Source: Flaveria trinervia (Eukaryota > Streptophyta > Magnoliopsida > Asterales > Asteraceae). Taken from it: a DNA stretch of 64,000 bases. Where the stretch lies: NCBI GenBank assembly GCA_025506515.1, contig CM046442.1, forward strand, positions 61,637,340-61,701,339. Reading direction: 5' to 3'. The translations under genes were made by a program, and so were the position numbers. Below, piece after piece: positions 1-9,922 of this stretch. Positions within the stretch are counted from its first letter, which is position 1. The number at the start of each line of letters is the position of its first letter. The notes under the pieces were generated by a model, which saw nothing but the letters and a program-made list of their open reading frames with translations, did not search any database and was not told where the DNA came from.

Positions 1-70
1 ACATTTTGCCAACAATAAGTGGGATAATAAATAATTTAGAGGTTTTGGCTGCATTGGTTCAGGGGGAGTT
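1..70 (+). other. S0: last internal bases and polypurine tract of a Sirevirus-like Copia element
   Basis: These bases match the end of the internal region of S2 (45520-45590), including the run up to AGGGGGAGTT at 61-70. That run is the polypurine tract that primes plus-strand DNA synthesis in LTR retroelements. The rest of S0 lies left of the window. The match and the abutting LTR are seen directly; the role is established for the class. Confidence 0.85.
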
Positions 71-969
71 TGTTGGACCAAAGAACCAATGAGCCAAGAT
101 CAGAAAACCTATAAGTCCCACATGGTATCACAACAACTGCTGAAAGCTTCATCAGCATTTGACATGTGCTGAAGACTTCAACAGCTGAAGATCAAGTGCT
201 GAAGACTTCAACAGCTGAAGAACTAAAGTGCTGAAGTACAATAGCTGAAGAACACAAGTACTGAAGCTGAACAGCTGAAGAATACAAGTGCTGAAGCTGA
301 AAGACCAAAGTACTGAAGTACAACAGCTGAAGAGTTTACAAGTGCTAAAGATCAACAACTGATGTAGAAAGTCTGAAGACAAAGACTGAAGACATGAGCT
401 GATGATATCTTCTGAAGTCATCAGCTGATGAAACATCTGAAGGTCAAAGTCTGAAGATCAAGTACTGAAGCCTCAGTAGTTTGTCACAACTGCTGAAGAG
501 TACTTCTTCAGTAGTTGTGATATCAGTAGTTTTATATTTCTAGTTTCAGTAGTTTTGTAAAACGACTGAAGAGCTTGTTCTTCAGTCGTTGTAGTTTCAG
601 TAGTTTTATATTTCTCAGTAGTTGTAAACAACTGATAACACTTAGAACTTTTTGTAAGAAGATGTCAGCTGTTTTGACATCTTCAGTAGTTGTGTTTCAG
701 TTATAATAAATCTGTTAGATGTCACTATCAAGTGACATCAGCAGACGTCACATCTCTTATATAAGAGGTGTCGACCTAATCTTAATTGTGACATTCTGTT
801 ACCACGAAAGCGAATATTGAATGAAATATATTTGCAGATATTCTCTCTCTCTATAACCGTCTTTGTTCTTCATTGAATATCGTTTTGTTCTTGTGAATCG
901 GCTAATTCATTGTTTGAATTCCGCTGCAATACTCTTCAATCAATCAAACATAGATCACTGATCCTAACA
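71..969 (+). mobile_element. S0: 3' LTR of Sirevirus-like Copia element
   Basis: This 899 bp LTR starts TGTTGGACC and ends CCTAACA, so it has the TG...CA termini of LTRs. It matches both LTRs of S2 and the S1 LTR. The left third is a degenerate array of CTGAAG/CAGCTGAAGA units. A perfect 12 bp inverted repeat with a 6-base loop lies at 561-590. An ACGT-core box and a TATAAG box inside a palindrome follow near 745-770. The flank after the LTR begins TCCAA, the expected target duplication, but its partner is outside the window. S0 is inserted in the Gypsy-type LTR that follows. Confidence 0.92.
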
Positions 970-1658
970 TCCAAGTCAAGGCCTACTTAACACTTTTCCC
1001 CGGAAATCATAATAATATTCTAAGTTTTCATCCACATTTATTTTTACTCATCCGCATTTCTTTTTACTCATCTGCATTTCCTTCTACTCATCCACATTTG
1101 TTCATTCGTATTTGTTTATTCGCATGAACTTACTCATCCATATTTGTCATCCGCATTTGTTCATTCGCATGAACTTATTCATCCGCATTTGTTCATTCAC
1201 ATGAACTTACTCATCCGCATTTACTTACCCGCATTTGTTCATTCGCATGAACTTACTCATCCGCATTTGTTCATCCGCATAACTTACTCTTCCACATTTC
1301 CTTTACTCATTCGCATTGACTTAGTCGCATGGCATCCAGGCGCATGAGGACATTTCAGGTGCATGAGAAACTTTAAGGTGCATCAGCACTATTAGGGCGC
1401 ATGAACAACACTTAGTCTATGTCTGAGCAATTCTAGGCACATGAGCCCTTTATGGGCGCATGACCTTTCGGGCGTATGAGGACACTTAGGTAGATTTCCC
1501 TACTAGGCGCATGAACCCTATTTGGGCGCATGAGCAGTCTATTTCACACTTAATCATCATCATTTAGTCCCCAAACACCATCTATCAAATTCTAAGCTTA
1601 AATCTTACATTCTAAGCCATAGAAACACAACCATAACATCATCAAACATATACATAGT
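970..1658 (-). mobile_element. Gypsy-type LTR, 3' part (interrupted by N1)
   Basis: No reading frame of note occurs here. The stretch holds a minisatellite (about 1016-1335), then a run of GGCGCATGA-type units, then AT-rich sequence. It continues across N1 at 6111, where the sequence ends GGTGTTACA at 6657. Read on the minus strand that gives TGTAACACC, the usual start of plant Gypsy LTRs. The left end of this LTR was lost when S0 inserted, or lies left of the window. Assignment to Gypsy rests on the terminus and the general build; no internal domain is present. Confidence 0.55.
1016..1335. repeat. Minisatellite of CATCCGCATTTGTTCATTCG-like units
   Basis: Degenerate tandem units read roughly ACTCATCCGCATTT and GTTCATTCGCATGAA, alternating about ten times. 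A related CGCATGA motif continues to about 1530. The array lies inside a Gypsy-type LTR, and similar CpG-containing short-unit arrays occur in the other Gypsy LTRs of the window. Confidence 0.85.
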
Positions 1659-2421
1659 TGCAGGATCGTTGAAGGGTGCTAAGTTACAACACAAAAACAC
1701 AAGAGGAGATTAACTAAATATAACCCAACTGTAAACTAGATTAACCAAGGAAAGACACTAAGAACACAAGTAATGTAAGAGACAGAACACAAAGAACACA
1801 AGTATATGGTTTCAAGAATGCAGTATATTGCTTTCTCTATGTTCTATTACAAGTGTTAAAAAGCATAATTCAAAGATACAAGAACATGAGATACTTATAC
1901 TACATCCTACAGCCAGCTATACTTTGAAAGCCAGTTGGATGCAATTGACTAGACACAAAACAAAATCAATTATAGAGTATGACATCCATAGCTCACATCC
2001 TTATCTATTACAAAAAGGATAAAGTATATGAAGTAGAAAGTTATAGACTCAAGACCTTAATGTACACTTACCAAAAGCATGGATCTTTTCACCAACTCAT
2101 GTAAGTTGGTGACCTTACAGAGGTGCAGCGGAAAGGTGTCCAGATTTATGGAAAGTACATCAGATAAAGCATGTGTCAAAATTCTTTGGAAGAAACCTGT
2201 CTTCATAAGTTGAAGCTTCGGAAGACTTTGTCTCTGAGGCTTCGGAAGACTTCATATTTGGCTTTGGAAGATATTGGTCTTGGCTTTGGAAGATTTCACA
2301 CTTAGAATATTTATGTTGCATGTGTGAAACTTCCTAAGCATTCTTCTTCATAGTACTTGTGCAGCATGCTGGATAGACATTGGATGTTTAGGTTGCATCA
2401 GCCTCTTCATTAATCTCTACA
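1659..2421 (-). repeat. N1 3' LTR
   Basis: This 763 bp LTR is about 32 bp shorter than its partner at 5316-6110. The missing piece is around 1975, where the partner has an 8 bp inverted repeat (5639-5657) and half of a 16 bp palindrome. Since LTRs are identical at insertion, the loss came afterwards or during the last replication. Confidence 0.93.
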
Positions 2422-2434
2422 AACTCCCTCTAGG
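2422..2434 (-). other. N1 polypurine tract
   Basis: On the minus strand this reads CTAGAGGGAGTTT directly before the LTR start TGTAGAGA. N2, N3 and N4 have CTAGGGGGAGTTT in the same place, so N1 carries a G to A change in the purine run. Confidence 0.85.
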
Positions 2435-2439
2435 CTGAT

Positions 2440-4483
2440 GCTACCAAAACACTTAGTAGAGTTCAGATGTCAACAGTCCTCATTAGGATGATCACCAATC
2501 ATTTCTTCATAAGGTGATCAGGATCCTTCAGACTGTCAAAATGTCTACTAATACCAAAGAGGTCATGCAGAGGCAGCTGAAACATATCTTGCCATGTGTA
2601 AATGTCTTTAGTGCCTTAATCTCTAATGACATGCCATCTTTCTGGATATGTGGTGTATGTCCAAGATAAGATAGGTCTTCCTGATGCTAGAGGAGCTGTT
2701 TGAATTGGAGTTGATGTAGCATCCTCTGGCTGCACAACCTCAACAAGTTTTAACTTAGATAACTACCATCCTCTTCTTTCTCTTAACAGGTTTTAACTTA
2801 GAAAACTAGCCTGCTGTACCAACTTGATCTTCATTGTCTTTCTTAGTTGGGACTTCCTCTCTCTCAGGCTCTGAAGGAGAGGGAGGTTGATCCTGCTGTG
2901 GATCAGAAGATGAAGCTTGTTGAGTTTCAGCAGTAGGTCCAGGTTGTGTTGTCTCTGGTTGTTCAACCTTAACCTCCACTTCAGGTGGGGCTTGACTTGG
3001 AGTGGAGTGTAAGTCAATGAGCTCTCCACTTTTGATCTTCTGCTTGATCACCCTAATATGCTCATCCATAATGGACAGAGACATGGTGCCAAGTCTCTTC
3101 CGGAAAATCCATATAGCTTCAAGAAGCTCATCATCCTCTGCGTATCAGCAAACTTCTTCATGCTCTTTTGGATGATAGCTCTTGATTTTGTAGCTTCTTC
3201 CCTTAGCTTCTTCTTAGTTGTCTTTCTGTCCTTGATTATCTCAAGTTCAAGTTGTTTTAAGTACTCAAACTCAACATAGTCATAGGACAAGGGAAGGAGT
3301 GCATCTGCCTGATAGAAGCCTGTGGCACTCAGGTAGTTGATCATCTTGATCCTCTCTTCTTCTTTGTCTACCTGAGGTTCTTATTGAACCACATCTTCTT
3401 GTGCAGGACTTTCCTGAACTGGGGAGAGGGTAGGGATATCCTTGTACAGTCTTTTTCTTCTTCTCTCTTCTTTGACTTGTACTAGAAGCTCGGCATCTTC
3501 CACCTCCTTCTTCTCGTTTGATCTTTCCAGATCAACTAGTTCATTCAACTCTTCTAAGGGGAGAGAGATGACACTGTCTATGTCATAGTTCCTTGTCTGC
3601 ACGTAATTTATCCTGACTGCCCTTAACTTATCATTCTGAGTATTTGGTCTGGGGGCAGCCCTGATAGCAGACTCCATGAGTTTTGAAGACTCAGTAGAGG
3701 AACTTTCTCCCCTCAGCCTCCTTTTCCTCTCTCTCTTCTCCTCCTCAATCTCTTCAGATGTCATCTTTCTTTTCCCTTTGTCACTCATAGACCTTTGTGA
3801 TTCAGGGTGGTGAGAGCTTTGGCCTTCATTGCTTGTTGCAGCATCTAAGCTCTGGCCAGAGAGAGGGTGAGAAGCACCTTCACCAGTAGGTGTCTCAATA
3901 GGAGTGTGGATCTCTACAGCAGTTGATGATGATGAGACAGGATGAAACTAGTCTTAGGGTCTGCCTCAACATCCAGTTGACCGATGGCATTGCCTGATTG
4001 CCTAAGTCTCCTTCTTAAGCTGAACTCTATAGTGATCCTGTCTTGGATTGTTTGAGCCACAGCTTGTCTTGATTTGCTTGGGTTGACAAGTGGCATGTTG
4101 ACTACATCCAAACCTTCATAGTAGTTCAAAGTCTGAAAATTGAAGACTTCTTGCTATCCTTGAACTCTTATGATGATTAGGGCTTTCCTGATGTTGTCAT
4201 ACCTCCACCCAATGATGTGATTGGAAGATGGTGAAGATGACATAGCCCTTGGTATCCCATCCTCAAACAGACTCTGTATGAAGGAGTTTGTGTAGTCCAC
4301 ATCAATGTGAACTTGAGGAGGTTGCTGAGAATGCCCAATTGCAAGTGAGGATGGTGAGTCCTCAATGTCCACTCTCTCTTGAGAAGATCTTGTCTCTTGG
4401 AATGGGCTTCCTTGAGTGTAGTTTTCTCCTGGTGTCTCTGAGAAGGTGATGAAAGGACCCTTTGGTGAGTTGCCAGGTAGCAT
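2440..4483 (-). pseudogene. N1 accessory (post-gag) reading frame, broken
   Basis: This occupies the place that the extra, envelope-like frame has in Sireviruses. Its function is unknown. Open pieces run 4483-4154, 4129-3914, 3788-3381, 3344-3048 and 3084-2806, then a tail to about 2440. Frameshifts and stops separate them. The middle piece starts with a basic KGKRK stretch and is rich in Glu, Lys and Arg with heptad-like spacing, so it is probably coiled-coil. A well conserved block (about 3344-3100, starting MINYLSATG and followed by a LPLSYDY box) is shared with N2 and N4. A Trp-containing C-terminal part (about 2700-2520) is shared with N2. I see no signal peptide or clear membrane segment. 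Confidence 0.75.
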
Positions 4484-4499
4484 ATGAGATGATGTTTGG

Positions 4500-5193
4500 G
4501 TTCTATGCTATCGCTTTCAACCGCATGTAGGGCTGAACCCACTTGATTGTTGGAGTTTCCAGATGAACCTTGCATGTTCATCTCCATCTGGTAGCCACTG
4601 AGAATCCCATATAGCTCTGTCAGAGTAAGAGTTTTGAGACTTTCAGTTCTCTTGATCACCACATAGTAGTGTGTCCATTGTCTAGGAGGTGAGGACATGA
4701 ACTTCCTTACAATGTCTCTGTTCTGAAGAGAAACTCCTCCATCCACTACGGTATCCACAATCTCAACATACCTGAAGTACTGTTAAGTCATTGTTTCACC
4801 TGTTTTTAAGGTGAAGTTTTCAAACTGCTGCTTCAAGAGATCCTTCTTGTTCTCCTAAGCTTCAGAGGAACCCTCATACATCAGTTTCAGTGCATCCCAC
4901 AGCTGCTTGGCCGGTTTGCACTTCTTGAAACCTCTATACATAGAGTTTGGAAGGGCAGTTTGAAGGGCTGTCATGGCTTTTCTGTCAATCTCTACTCTCT
5001 TCCTATCTTCGTCAGAGTAGTTAGCCACATCTTTGGGGATCATACCAGCACCAGTAGCAGAAGGGGTGCTAGGTATGAAAGGTCCATTCTAAATAGACTC
5101 CCACATCCTTGAATCAAGAGACCTGATGAAACCTTCCATTCTTAAACACCAGGTGTCAAACTCATCAAGAGTGATCAGTGGGGACTTTTTCAT
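4500..5193 (-). pseudogene. N1 gag, broken Copia capsid gene
   Basis: Gag forms the particle that packages element RNA. The chosen start is the ATG at 5193. The protein has a Copia gag N-terminal domain: a WCLRMEG region, then ANYSDEDRKRVEIDRKA near 5010 and AKQLWDALKLMYEG near 4880. It continues through ENKKDLLKQQFENF and ends near LSGYQMEMN (about 4580). In-frame stops lie at 5089-5091 and 4855-4857, with another in the region between 4800 and 4758. No CCHC zinc knuckle remains: the frame passes near 4500 straight into accessory sequence, so the C-terminal gag and all of pol are absent. Confidence 0.82.
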
Positions 5194-5299
5194 GGTTCCA
5201 GTTTCTATATCAGTCTTGGAAATGGCTGCCCTTTGAAAAGTTTAGTATTTATGTGTGTGAGGGATCTTAAGATGGTGAGATCTTATTTCAAGAGCCTGA

Positions 5300-5315
5300 A
5301 ATGCTCTAATACAAA
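5300..5315 (-). other. N1 primer-binding site
   Basis: On the minus strand, directly after the 5' LTR end CCTGCA, the sequence reads TTTGTATTAGAGCATT. This resembles the initiator tRNA-Met complement TGGTATCAGAGC with two mismatches. The decay suggests the element is old or primed inefficiently. Confidence 0.75.
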
Positions 5316-5550
5316 TGCAGGATCATTGAAGGGTGCTAAGTTACAACACAACAACACAAAGAGGAGATTAACTAAACTGAACCAAACAGTAAACTGGATT
5401 AACCAAGGAAAGACACTAAGAACACAAGTAATGTAAGAGACAGAACACAAAGAACACAAGTATATGGTTTTCAAGAATACACTATATTGCTTTCTCTATG
5501 TTCTATTACAAGTGTTACAAAGCACAATTCAAAGATACAAGAACATGAGA

Positions 5551-5558
5551 TACTTATA
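5551..5558 (-). promoter_or_regulatory. Candidate TATA box of N LTR
   Basis: The minus strand reads AGTATAAGTATC. It lies downstream of the hairpin region and about 240 bp before the LTR end, a plausible place for the U3/R border. It is conserved in the N1 3' LTR and the N4 LTR. The transcription start is not known. Confidence 0.5.
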
Positions 5559-5638
5559 CTACATCCTACAGCCAGCTATACTTTGAAAGCCAGCTGGATA
5601 CAATTGACTAGACACAAAACAAAATCAATTGTAGAGTC

Positions 5639-5682
5639 AAAAGGCAGATTGCCTTTTCACTAGTGACTATGGCATGCCATAG
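5639..5682. repeat. Hairpin plus 16 bp palindrome in N LTR
   Basis: AAAAGGCA and TGCCTTTT form perfect 8 bp arms around a 3-base loop (5639-5657). CTATGGCATGCCATAG at 5667-5682 is a perfect palindrome. N2 and N4 keep recognisable versions. The N1 3' LTR has lost both by a roughly 32 bp deletion. Confidence 0.85.
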
Positions 5683-5780
5683 CTCACATCCTTATCTATT
5701 ACAAAAAGGATAAAGTACATGAAGTAGAAAGTTACAGACTCAAGACCTCAATATACAGTTACCAAAAGCATGGACCTTTT

Positions 5781-5802
5781 CACCAACTCATGTAAGTTGG
5801 TG
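5781..5802. repeat. CACCAACT / AGTTGGTG hairpin in N LTR
   Basis: Perfect 8 bp inverted arms surround a 6-base loop. The same arms are present in the 3' LTR near 2090, in the solo LTR near 7431 and in N4 near 54920. Both arms survive even where the loop has changed, which suggests the pairing matters or has recently been homogenised. Confidence 0.85.
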
Positions 5803-5902
5803 ACCTACAGAGGTGCAATGGAAAGGTGTCCAGCTTTATGGAAAAGTACATCAGATAAAGCATGTGTCAAAAGTCTTCAGAAGAAATCTGTCTTCATAAG
5901 TT

Positions 5903-5988
5903 GAAGCTTCGGAAGATTTGTTACTGAGGCTTCGGAAGACTTCATATTTGGCTTCGGAAGATATTGGTCTTGGCTTCGGAAGATTTCA
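5903..5988. repeat. CTTCGGAAG array in N LTR
   Basis: Four or five units close to GGCTTCGGAAGA are spaced roughly 20 bases apart. Each has the near-palindromic core CTTCGGAAG. The array is present in every N LTR, including the divergent N3 LTR, where units are scattered over about 50520-50755. Confidence 0.85.
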
Positions 5989-6110
5989 CACTTAGAATAT
6001 ATCTGTTGCATGTGTGAAACTTCATAAGCATTCTTCTTCATAGTACTTGTGTAGCATGCAGGATAGACATTGATGTTTAGGTTGCATCAACCTCTTTATT
6101 AATCTCTACA

Positions 6111-6657
6111 ATAGCCCAAAATTAGACCCCACCCGCAACATACACATATTCATACATACGGGTATGAAATCCAGTTTTATAAAAACATACATTCATGCAT
6201 TTCTAGCCCCAAAATTAGTTAAAACATGTAAAAGAGCGGTTCTAGAACTCACATTAGCAGCCTCTTTGGGTAGACTTCCTTCAAACTCATTTGCTACAAG
6301 TTCACTTCTAGAAACCCACCAAAACATACACCCGAACACACACAAACACACATAAGCATACAACCGAGGATGAAACCAGTTAAGAACTTCTTAAACCCAT
6401 GAATTCTTACCTTGAATTCAATCTGCTGCACTTGTTCTCCTTCAAAATCTGAATTCTGCACTTCCTCTCTCTAAAACATCCGAATGAAATGGGTGAAGAG
6501 AGGGGGATGGGCGGCCATCACCTTTTACACCCACTGTTTCAAACATTTTGTCCTTTTGACACTTTTAACCCCTCAACTTGGGTTAAATAGCTTTTCTTTC
6601 TTTTTCTTCACTTAATTCCTTCGTTTGAATCTTCTAAAAAACTAATCAGGTGTTACA
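6111..6657 (-). mobile_element. Gypsy-type LTR, 5' part (continues from 1658)
   Basis: The sequence resumes after the N1 target duplication and ends GGTGTTACA at 6657. On the minus strand that is the start TGTAACACC of the LTR. It contains no open frame with recognisable domains. Confidence 0.6.
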
Positions 6658-7114
6658 AGAAGCCAATGTATTCGAGCATGTCACACCCTGAAAATCGCAG
6701 TGGAAGGTCATGAAACATGGTGTTAATGGAAATTGGAGTTAATCTAATGGTTTTAGTCAAACACAAAATGACTAGATAGGTGTTCGAGAAAGAAACATTC
6801 ATTAGACAGATTTAAACATAATATAGTAGTAATAGTTTAAACTTTTACACTCTCATGTTTAGTCAAAGAACAACATCCCCATTATCAAATCATTACTACT
6901 TGAAATTATTTTACACGTTTGATCCTCCAAAGACTTATTCTAGGAAATTCCACACATAGCTTACCTATGACCCTGAAAAGCATGAAGGGTAATAAAGTCA
7001 ACATAAAGTTGGTAAGCGATCGGGGTTTTCTGTCTTATAAACAACCGATTTCAAAATAATATGATGTAACGAGATATAATATACTCAACATAGACTATCT
7101 AGGTACTATGATTA
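6658..7114. other. Unassigned; possible Gypsy LTR start at 6679 (+)
   Basis: TGTCACACCCTG at 6679 looks like the start of a plus-oriented Gypsy LTR. The stretch has no coding signal. It continues after the solo LTR at 7918, so 6679-8924 without that LTR may be one element end. I cannot find its right terminus. Confidence 0.35.
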
Positions 7115-7917
7115 TGTAACGTTTCATATAAGGCTAATGCAACCCAAAACATCCAAAGTCTCTCCTGCATGCATGCATAAGTGTACTGAAGTAGAATGCT
7201 TAGGAAGTTTCACACTCTTCCTTAGAAAATATTCTAAGTGTGAAATCTTCCGAAGCCAAGACCAATATCTTCCAAAGCCAAACATGAAGTCTTCTGAAGC
7301 TTCAAAAACAAAGTCTTCCGAAGCCAACTTTTGAAGACAAACTTCTTCCAAAGACTTTTGAACACATGCTATTATCTGATGTACATTTACCATAAAGCTA
7401 GACCACCTTTTTGCTACAACTCTGATTAGACACCAACTTCACATGAGTTGGTGAAAAGGTCCATGCTTTTGGTAACTGTACATTGAGGTCTTGAGTCTGT
7501 ACTTTCTATTTTATGTACTTTTATCATTTTTGTAATATATTTGGACGTGCGCTATGGCATGTCATAGTCACTGGTCAAAAAGAAATCTGCCTGATTTTGT
7601 TGTTATCTAGATCATGTATCAAACTTGCCTTCAAAGTATGGCCGGCTTTAGGTTGTAGTATAAGTATCTCGGGTCCTTGTATCTTATTATCATTTTTTTT
7701 GTAAATACCTGTAAGGAACTAACAGAGATATATACATCATCCTTGAAAACCAAATACTTGTGTTGTTCTGTTCTTGTTCTATCTCTTTATTACTTATGTT
7801 TCTTAACTCTCGTATGGTTTTCTAGTTCCCCGTTTGATCTGTTAAGTGTTATTTAAATACTCTTCACTTGTGTTGTTGTGTTGTAAAAGTGCATTGCACT
7901 CTTCTAATAGTCCTACA
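7115..7917 (+). mobile_element. N-type solo LTR
   Basis: An 803 bp LTR of the N type, oriented opposite to the other N elements. It starts TGTAACG and ends CCTACA. The sequence directly adjoining both ends is ATTA (7111-7114 and 7918-7921), a 4 bp duplication where 5 bp is usual. No PBS or PPT flanks it, so it is a solo LTR left by LTR-LTR recombination. It has decayed more than the N1 LTRs, although the CACCAACT hairpin arms persist. Confidence 0.85.
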
Positions 7918-8662
7918 ATTAATTTAGATCATAAGTCCATAATTAAACCAAGAAACACGTCATTTCCCCACAATAGTCCAAACATATAAATTCTCTCGCT
8001 ACAAGGTGTGACTGGTCACAAGAGTGGGCCATTCTAAACCGATCAATCTACCAATATAGTCTGTGGCCTCCCTGAGGTTAATGATTACGAGGGGATTTGG
8101 TGGCTCAATAATATATAACTTTACTTTTGACCCAACTTTTACCTTCACAACATATATCAATCCGTTTTACCCATCATATATAGTTTTTTCATGCTTTTTC
8201 CCTAAAACATTTAAAACTCTTAGAATATTAAAAATGAGGCCGAAGGACTCACCTTGAGTGCGATTAACGAATGAATATGCTAGACTCCGATTAATTGAAC
8301 CCTAAATATATGTAGATTGATCAATATTTGTTAATACACGCCTTAGAGAATGCTTTTCAACCACTATTTAGTTATTTTAAAATAAATGCTTTTGTTATTT
8401 TTAAAATATTTTTGGTAATTTTTCCGGTAAAAGTCTACCATTTTCCTTGAAGATATATAACACTTTTGACTTATAAACTAATATCTAACCCTGTCACATT
8501 CTAGACATCTTATATTATCACAATCTTATTCATAATTCTTGCGTTTATATCTTACAGTAGCTAGAGTTTTTCTCATCTAGATCTTTTATATAAAATTACA
8601 ACTTTTCAAACTTGTTTATATATTATATATATATATATATGTGTGTGTGTGTGGTGTGTGTG

Positions 8663-8695
<33 letters not shown>

Positions 8696-8752
8696 ATATA
8701 TGTATATATGTATATATATATATATACACATATATATACACATATATATATA

Positions 8753-8792
<40 letters not shown>

Positions 8793-8924
8793 TATACGTA
8801 TATATTAGTTTTATTCCAAGTTTAACTATATTAGTTGGATTTCATGGTCGTTTGGTCAAGTCCTTTGTCATAATCATACCGTTAATCCTAAGTATGGTCA
8901 AAATCACGGTTTCTATGTTGGGTT
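7918..8924. other. Unassigned AT-rich stretch
   Basis: I see no gene here apart from short chance frames. It is probably the continuation of the repeat that begins near 6679, and it contains the microsatellite at 8614-8806. Confidence 0.4.
8614..8806. repeat. Compound (TA)n/(TG)n microsatellite
   Basis: Blocks of TA alternate with blocks of TG and CA for about 190 bp. The 110-codon frame through it is simple repeat translated and is not a gene. Confidence 0.97.
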
Positions 8925-9922
8925 TGTTAGAACATAAAACATAGTTTAACCATTTAAACTTTGTGAAAACGCAGCGGAAACAACCTTTATAACATAGTTT
9001 ATAAACTGAATATTTCGGTTTCAAATTGATATTATAAAGTAATAAACAAACCCAAGAACAAAAGACCTTATATATGTGAATAAGACTAGCTATGTAAACA
9101 TAAAAACACACATTATTGATAGCCATAAAGAGGCTGCCATAAACTACCTTTCAGCAGGAAAAAAAACGAAATGGATGAAGATATGCTCCTAGAAAAAGAC
9201 CAAGGCACCAACAAGAGGTCCTCTTAAGCTTGTATACCCAATGCCTTATAGCAAACACCTTCTTGCTAGGGAGAAGAACACAAAACACTTCTAAGACACT
9301 CTAAACTGCTGCTGCTGGCCGAGAGTTTGAGAGGAGAGAAGGGATTACTTTTGTGTGAAAAATGATGAATGTATGTATGGAGACTTGCACACCATTCTAA
9401 TGTGTGTTTTCAAGACAAAGAAAAAATCTTATTGGACCATGGGGAGGCTGATTTTCAGCCTTCTAGAAGGGTTTTCCCTCTCAAACTTTAATAAATATAA
9501 CACATTTGGAAGTCATGTACATCATTTAAATTAAACCTCTTTTAATTTAAATGACTGTCTTGTTTTATTATTTAATGTTACTTAAACCTATTTAAATAAC
9601 AATACAAATAATAAAATTCATCAACAAATTATCCTTATAATTTGTTCCACTACAAATGCAATTGTTTAGAAAACCTATTTTTTCTAAATTTGGTGTGATT
9701 ATTTAATTACATGATCATATCATCAATTAAATAATTGTTTGTGTTTGCAAAGCTTGTTATTGGGTATAACCCGACTTGGATCATAAAGTACTAACCGCAT
9801 CAATGTTCTACGTGTCTTGGGTATATATAATCCTACATTCTAGTCTTCAAGTTAATGTCAATCAAACTATCCATCTAATGCAACGTTATAATGTGTTCTA
9901 GCATCTAATTTTTATACTAACA
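8925..9922 (-). mobile_element. Copia-like solo LTR (unknown family)
   Basis: A 998 bp block has TGTTAG...CTAACA ends. On the minus strand a CCGCTGCG motif lies near the 3' end, as in the S LTR ends. The 5 bp flanks (GGGTT and ATTAA) do not match, and neither PBS nor PPT adjoins it. Its bases from about 9199 recur at 26913-27642. It is probably a solo LTR, or the remaining half of a recombined element. Confidence 0.6.

Larger units (their letters stand above)
1659..6110 (-). mobile_element. N1: complete non-autonomous LTR element (LTR-gag-accessory-LTR, no pol)
   Basis: A 4452 bp element on the minus strand. The 5' LTR is at 5316-6110 and the 3' LTR at 1659-2421, both with TG...CA termini. 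The flanks are ATAGT (1654-1658) and ATAGC (6111-6115), a 5 bp target duplication with one mismatch. Between the LTRs lie a PBS, a Copia gag (5193 to about 4500), a charged accessory frame (4483 to about 2440) and a PPT. No protease, integrase, reverse transcriptase or RNase H motif is present in either strand of the internal region. It therefore could only move by using enzymes of another element, which is inference. It sits inside a Gypsy-type LTR. Confidence 0.9.
5316..6110 (-). repeat. N1 5' LTR
   Basis: This 795 bp LTR starts TGTAGAGATTAATGAAG on the minus strand and ends CCTGCA before the PBS. It carries a CTTCGGAAG array (about 5903-5988), three inverted repeats and a TATA-like box, each listed separately. 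Sister copies occur at 1659-2421, 7115-7917 (opposite strand), 31809-32606 and 54456-55247, with a more distant one at 49985-50820. Confidence 0.93.

Noticed and set aside
970..1535. Regular short repeats as a CRISPR array
   Set aside because: The repeats are degenerate, have no unique spacers of constant length, and the DNA is from a plant. It is a minisatellite in an LTR.
8612..8944. A 110-codon frame of Tyr-Ile repeats
   Set aside because: It is the translation of a TA/TG microsatellite.
8925..9922. The LTR at 8925-9922 as the 3' LTR of Copia A
   Set aside because: Order and strand would fit, but there is no PPT beside it. The DNA between it and RNase H is the same Gypsy LTR fragment that flanks the second copy at 27643, so the two are unrelated neighbours.
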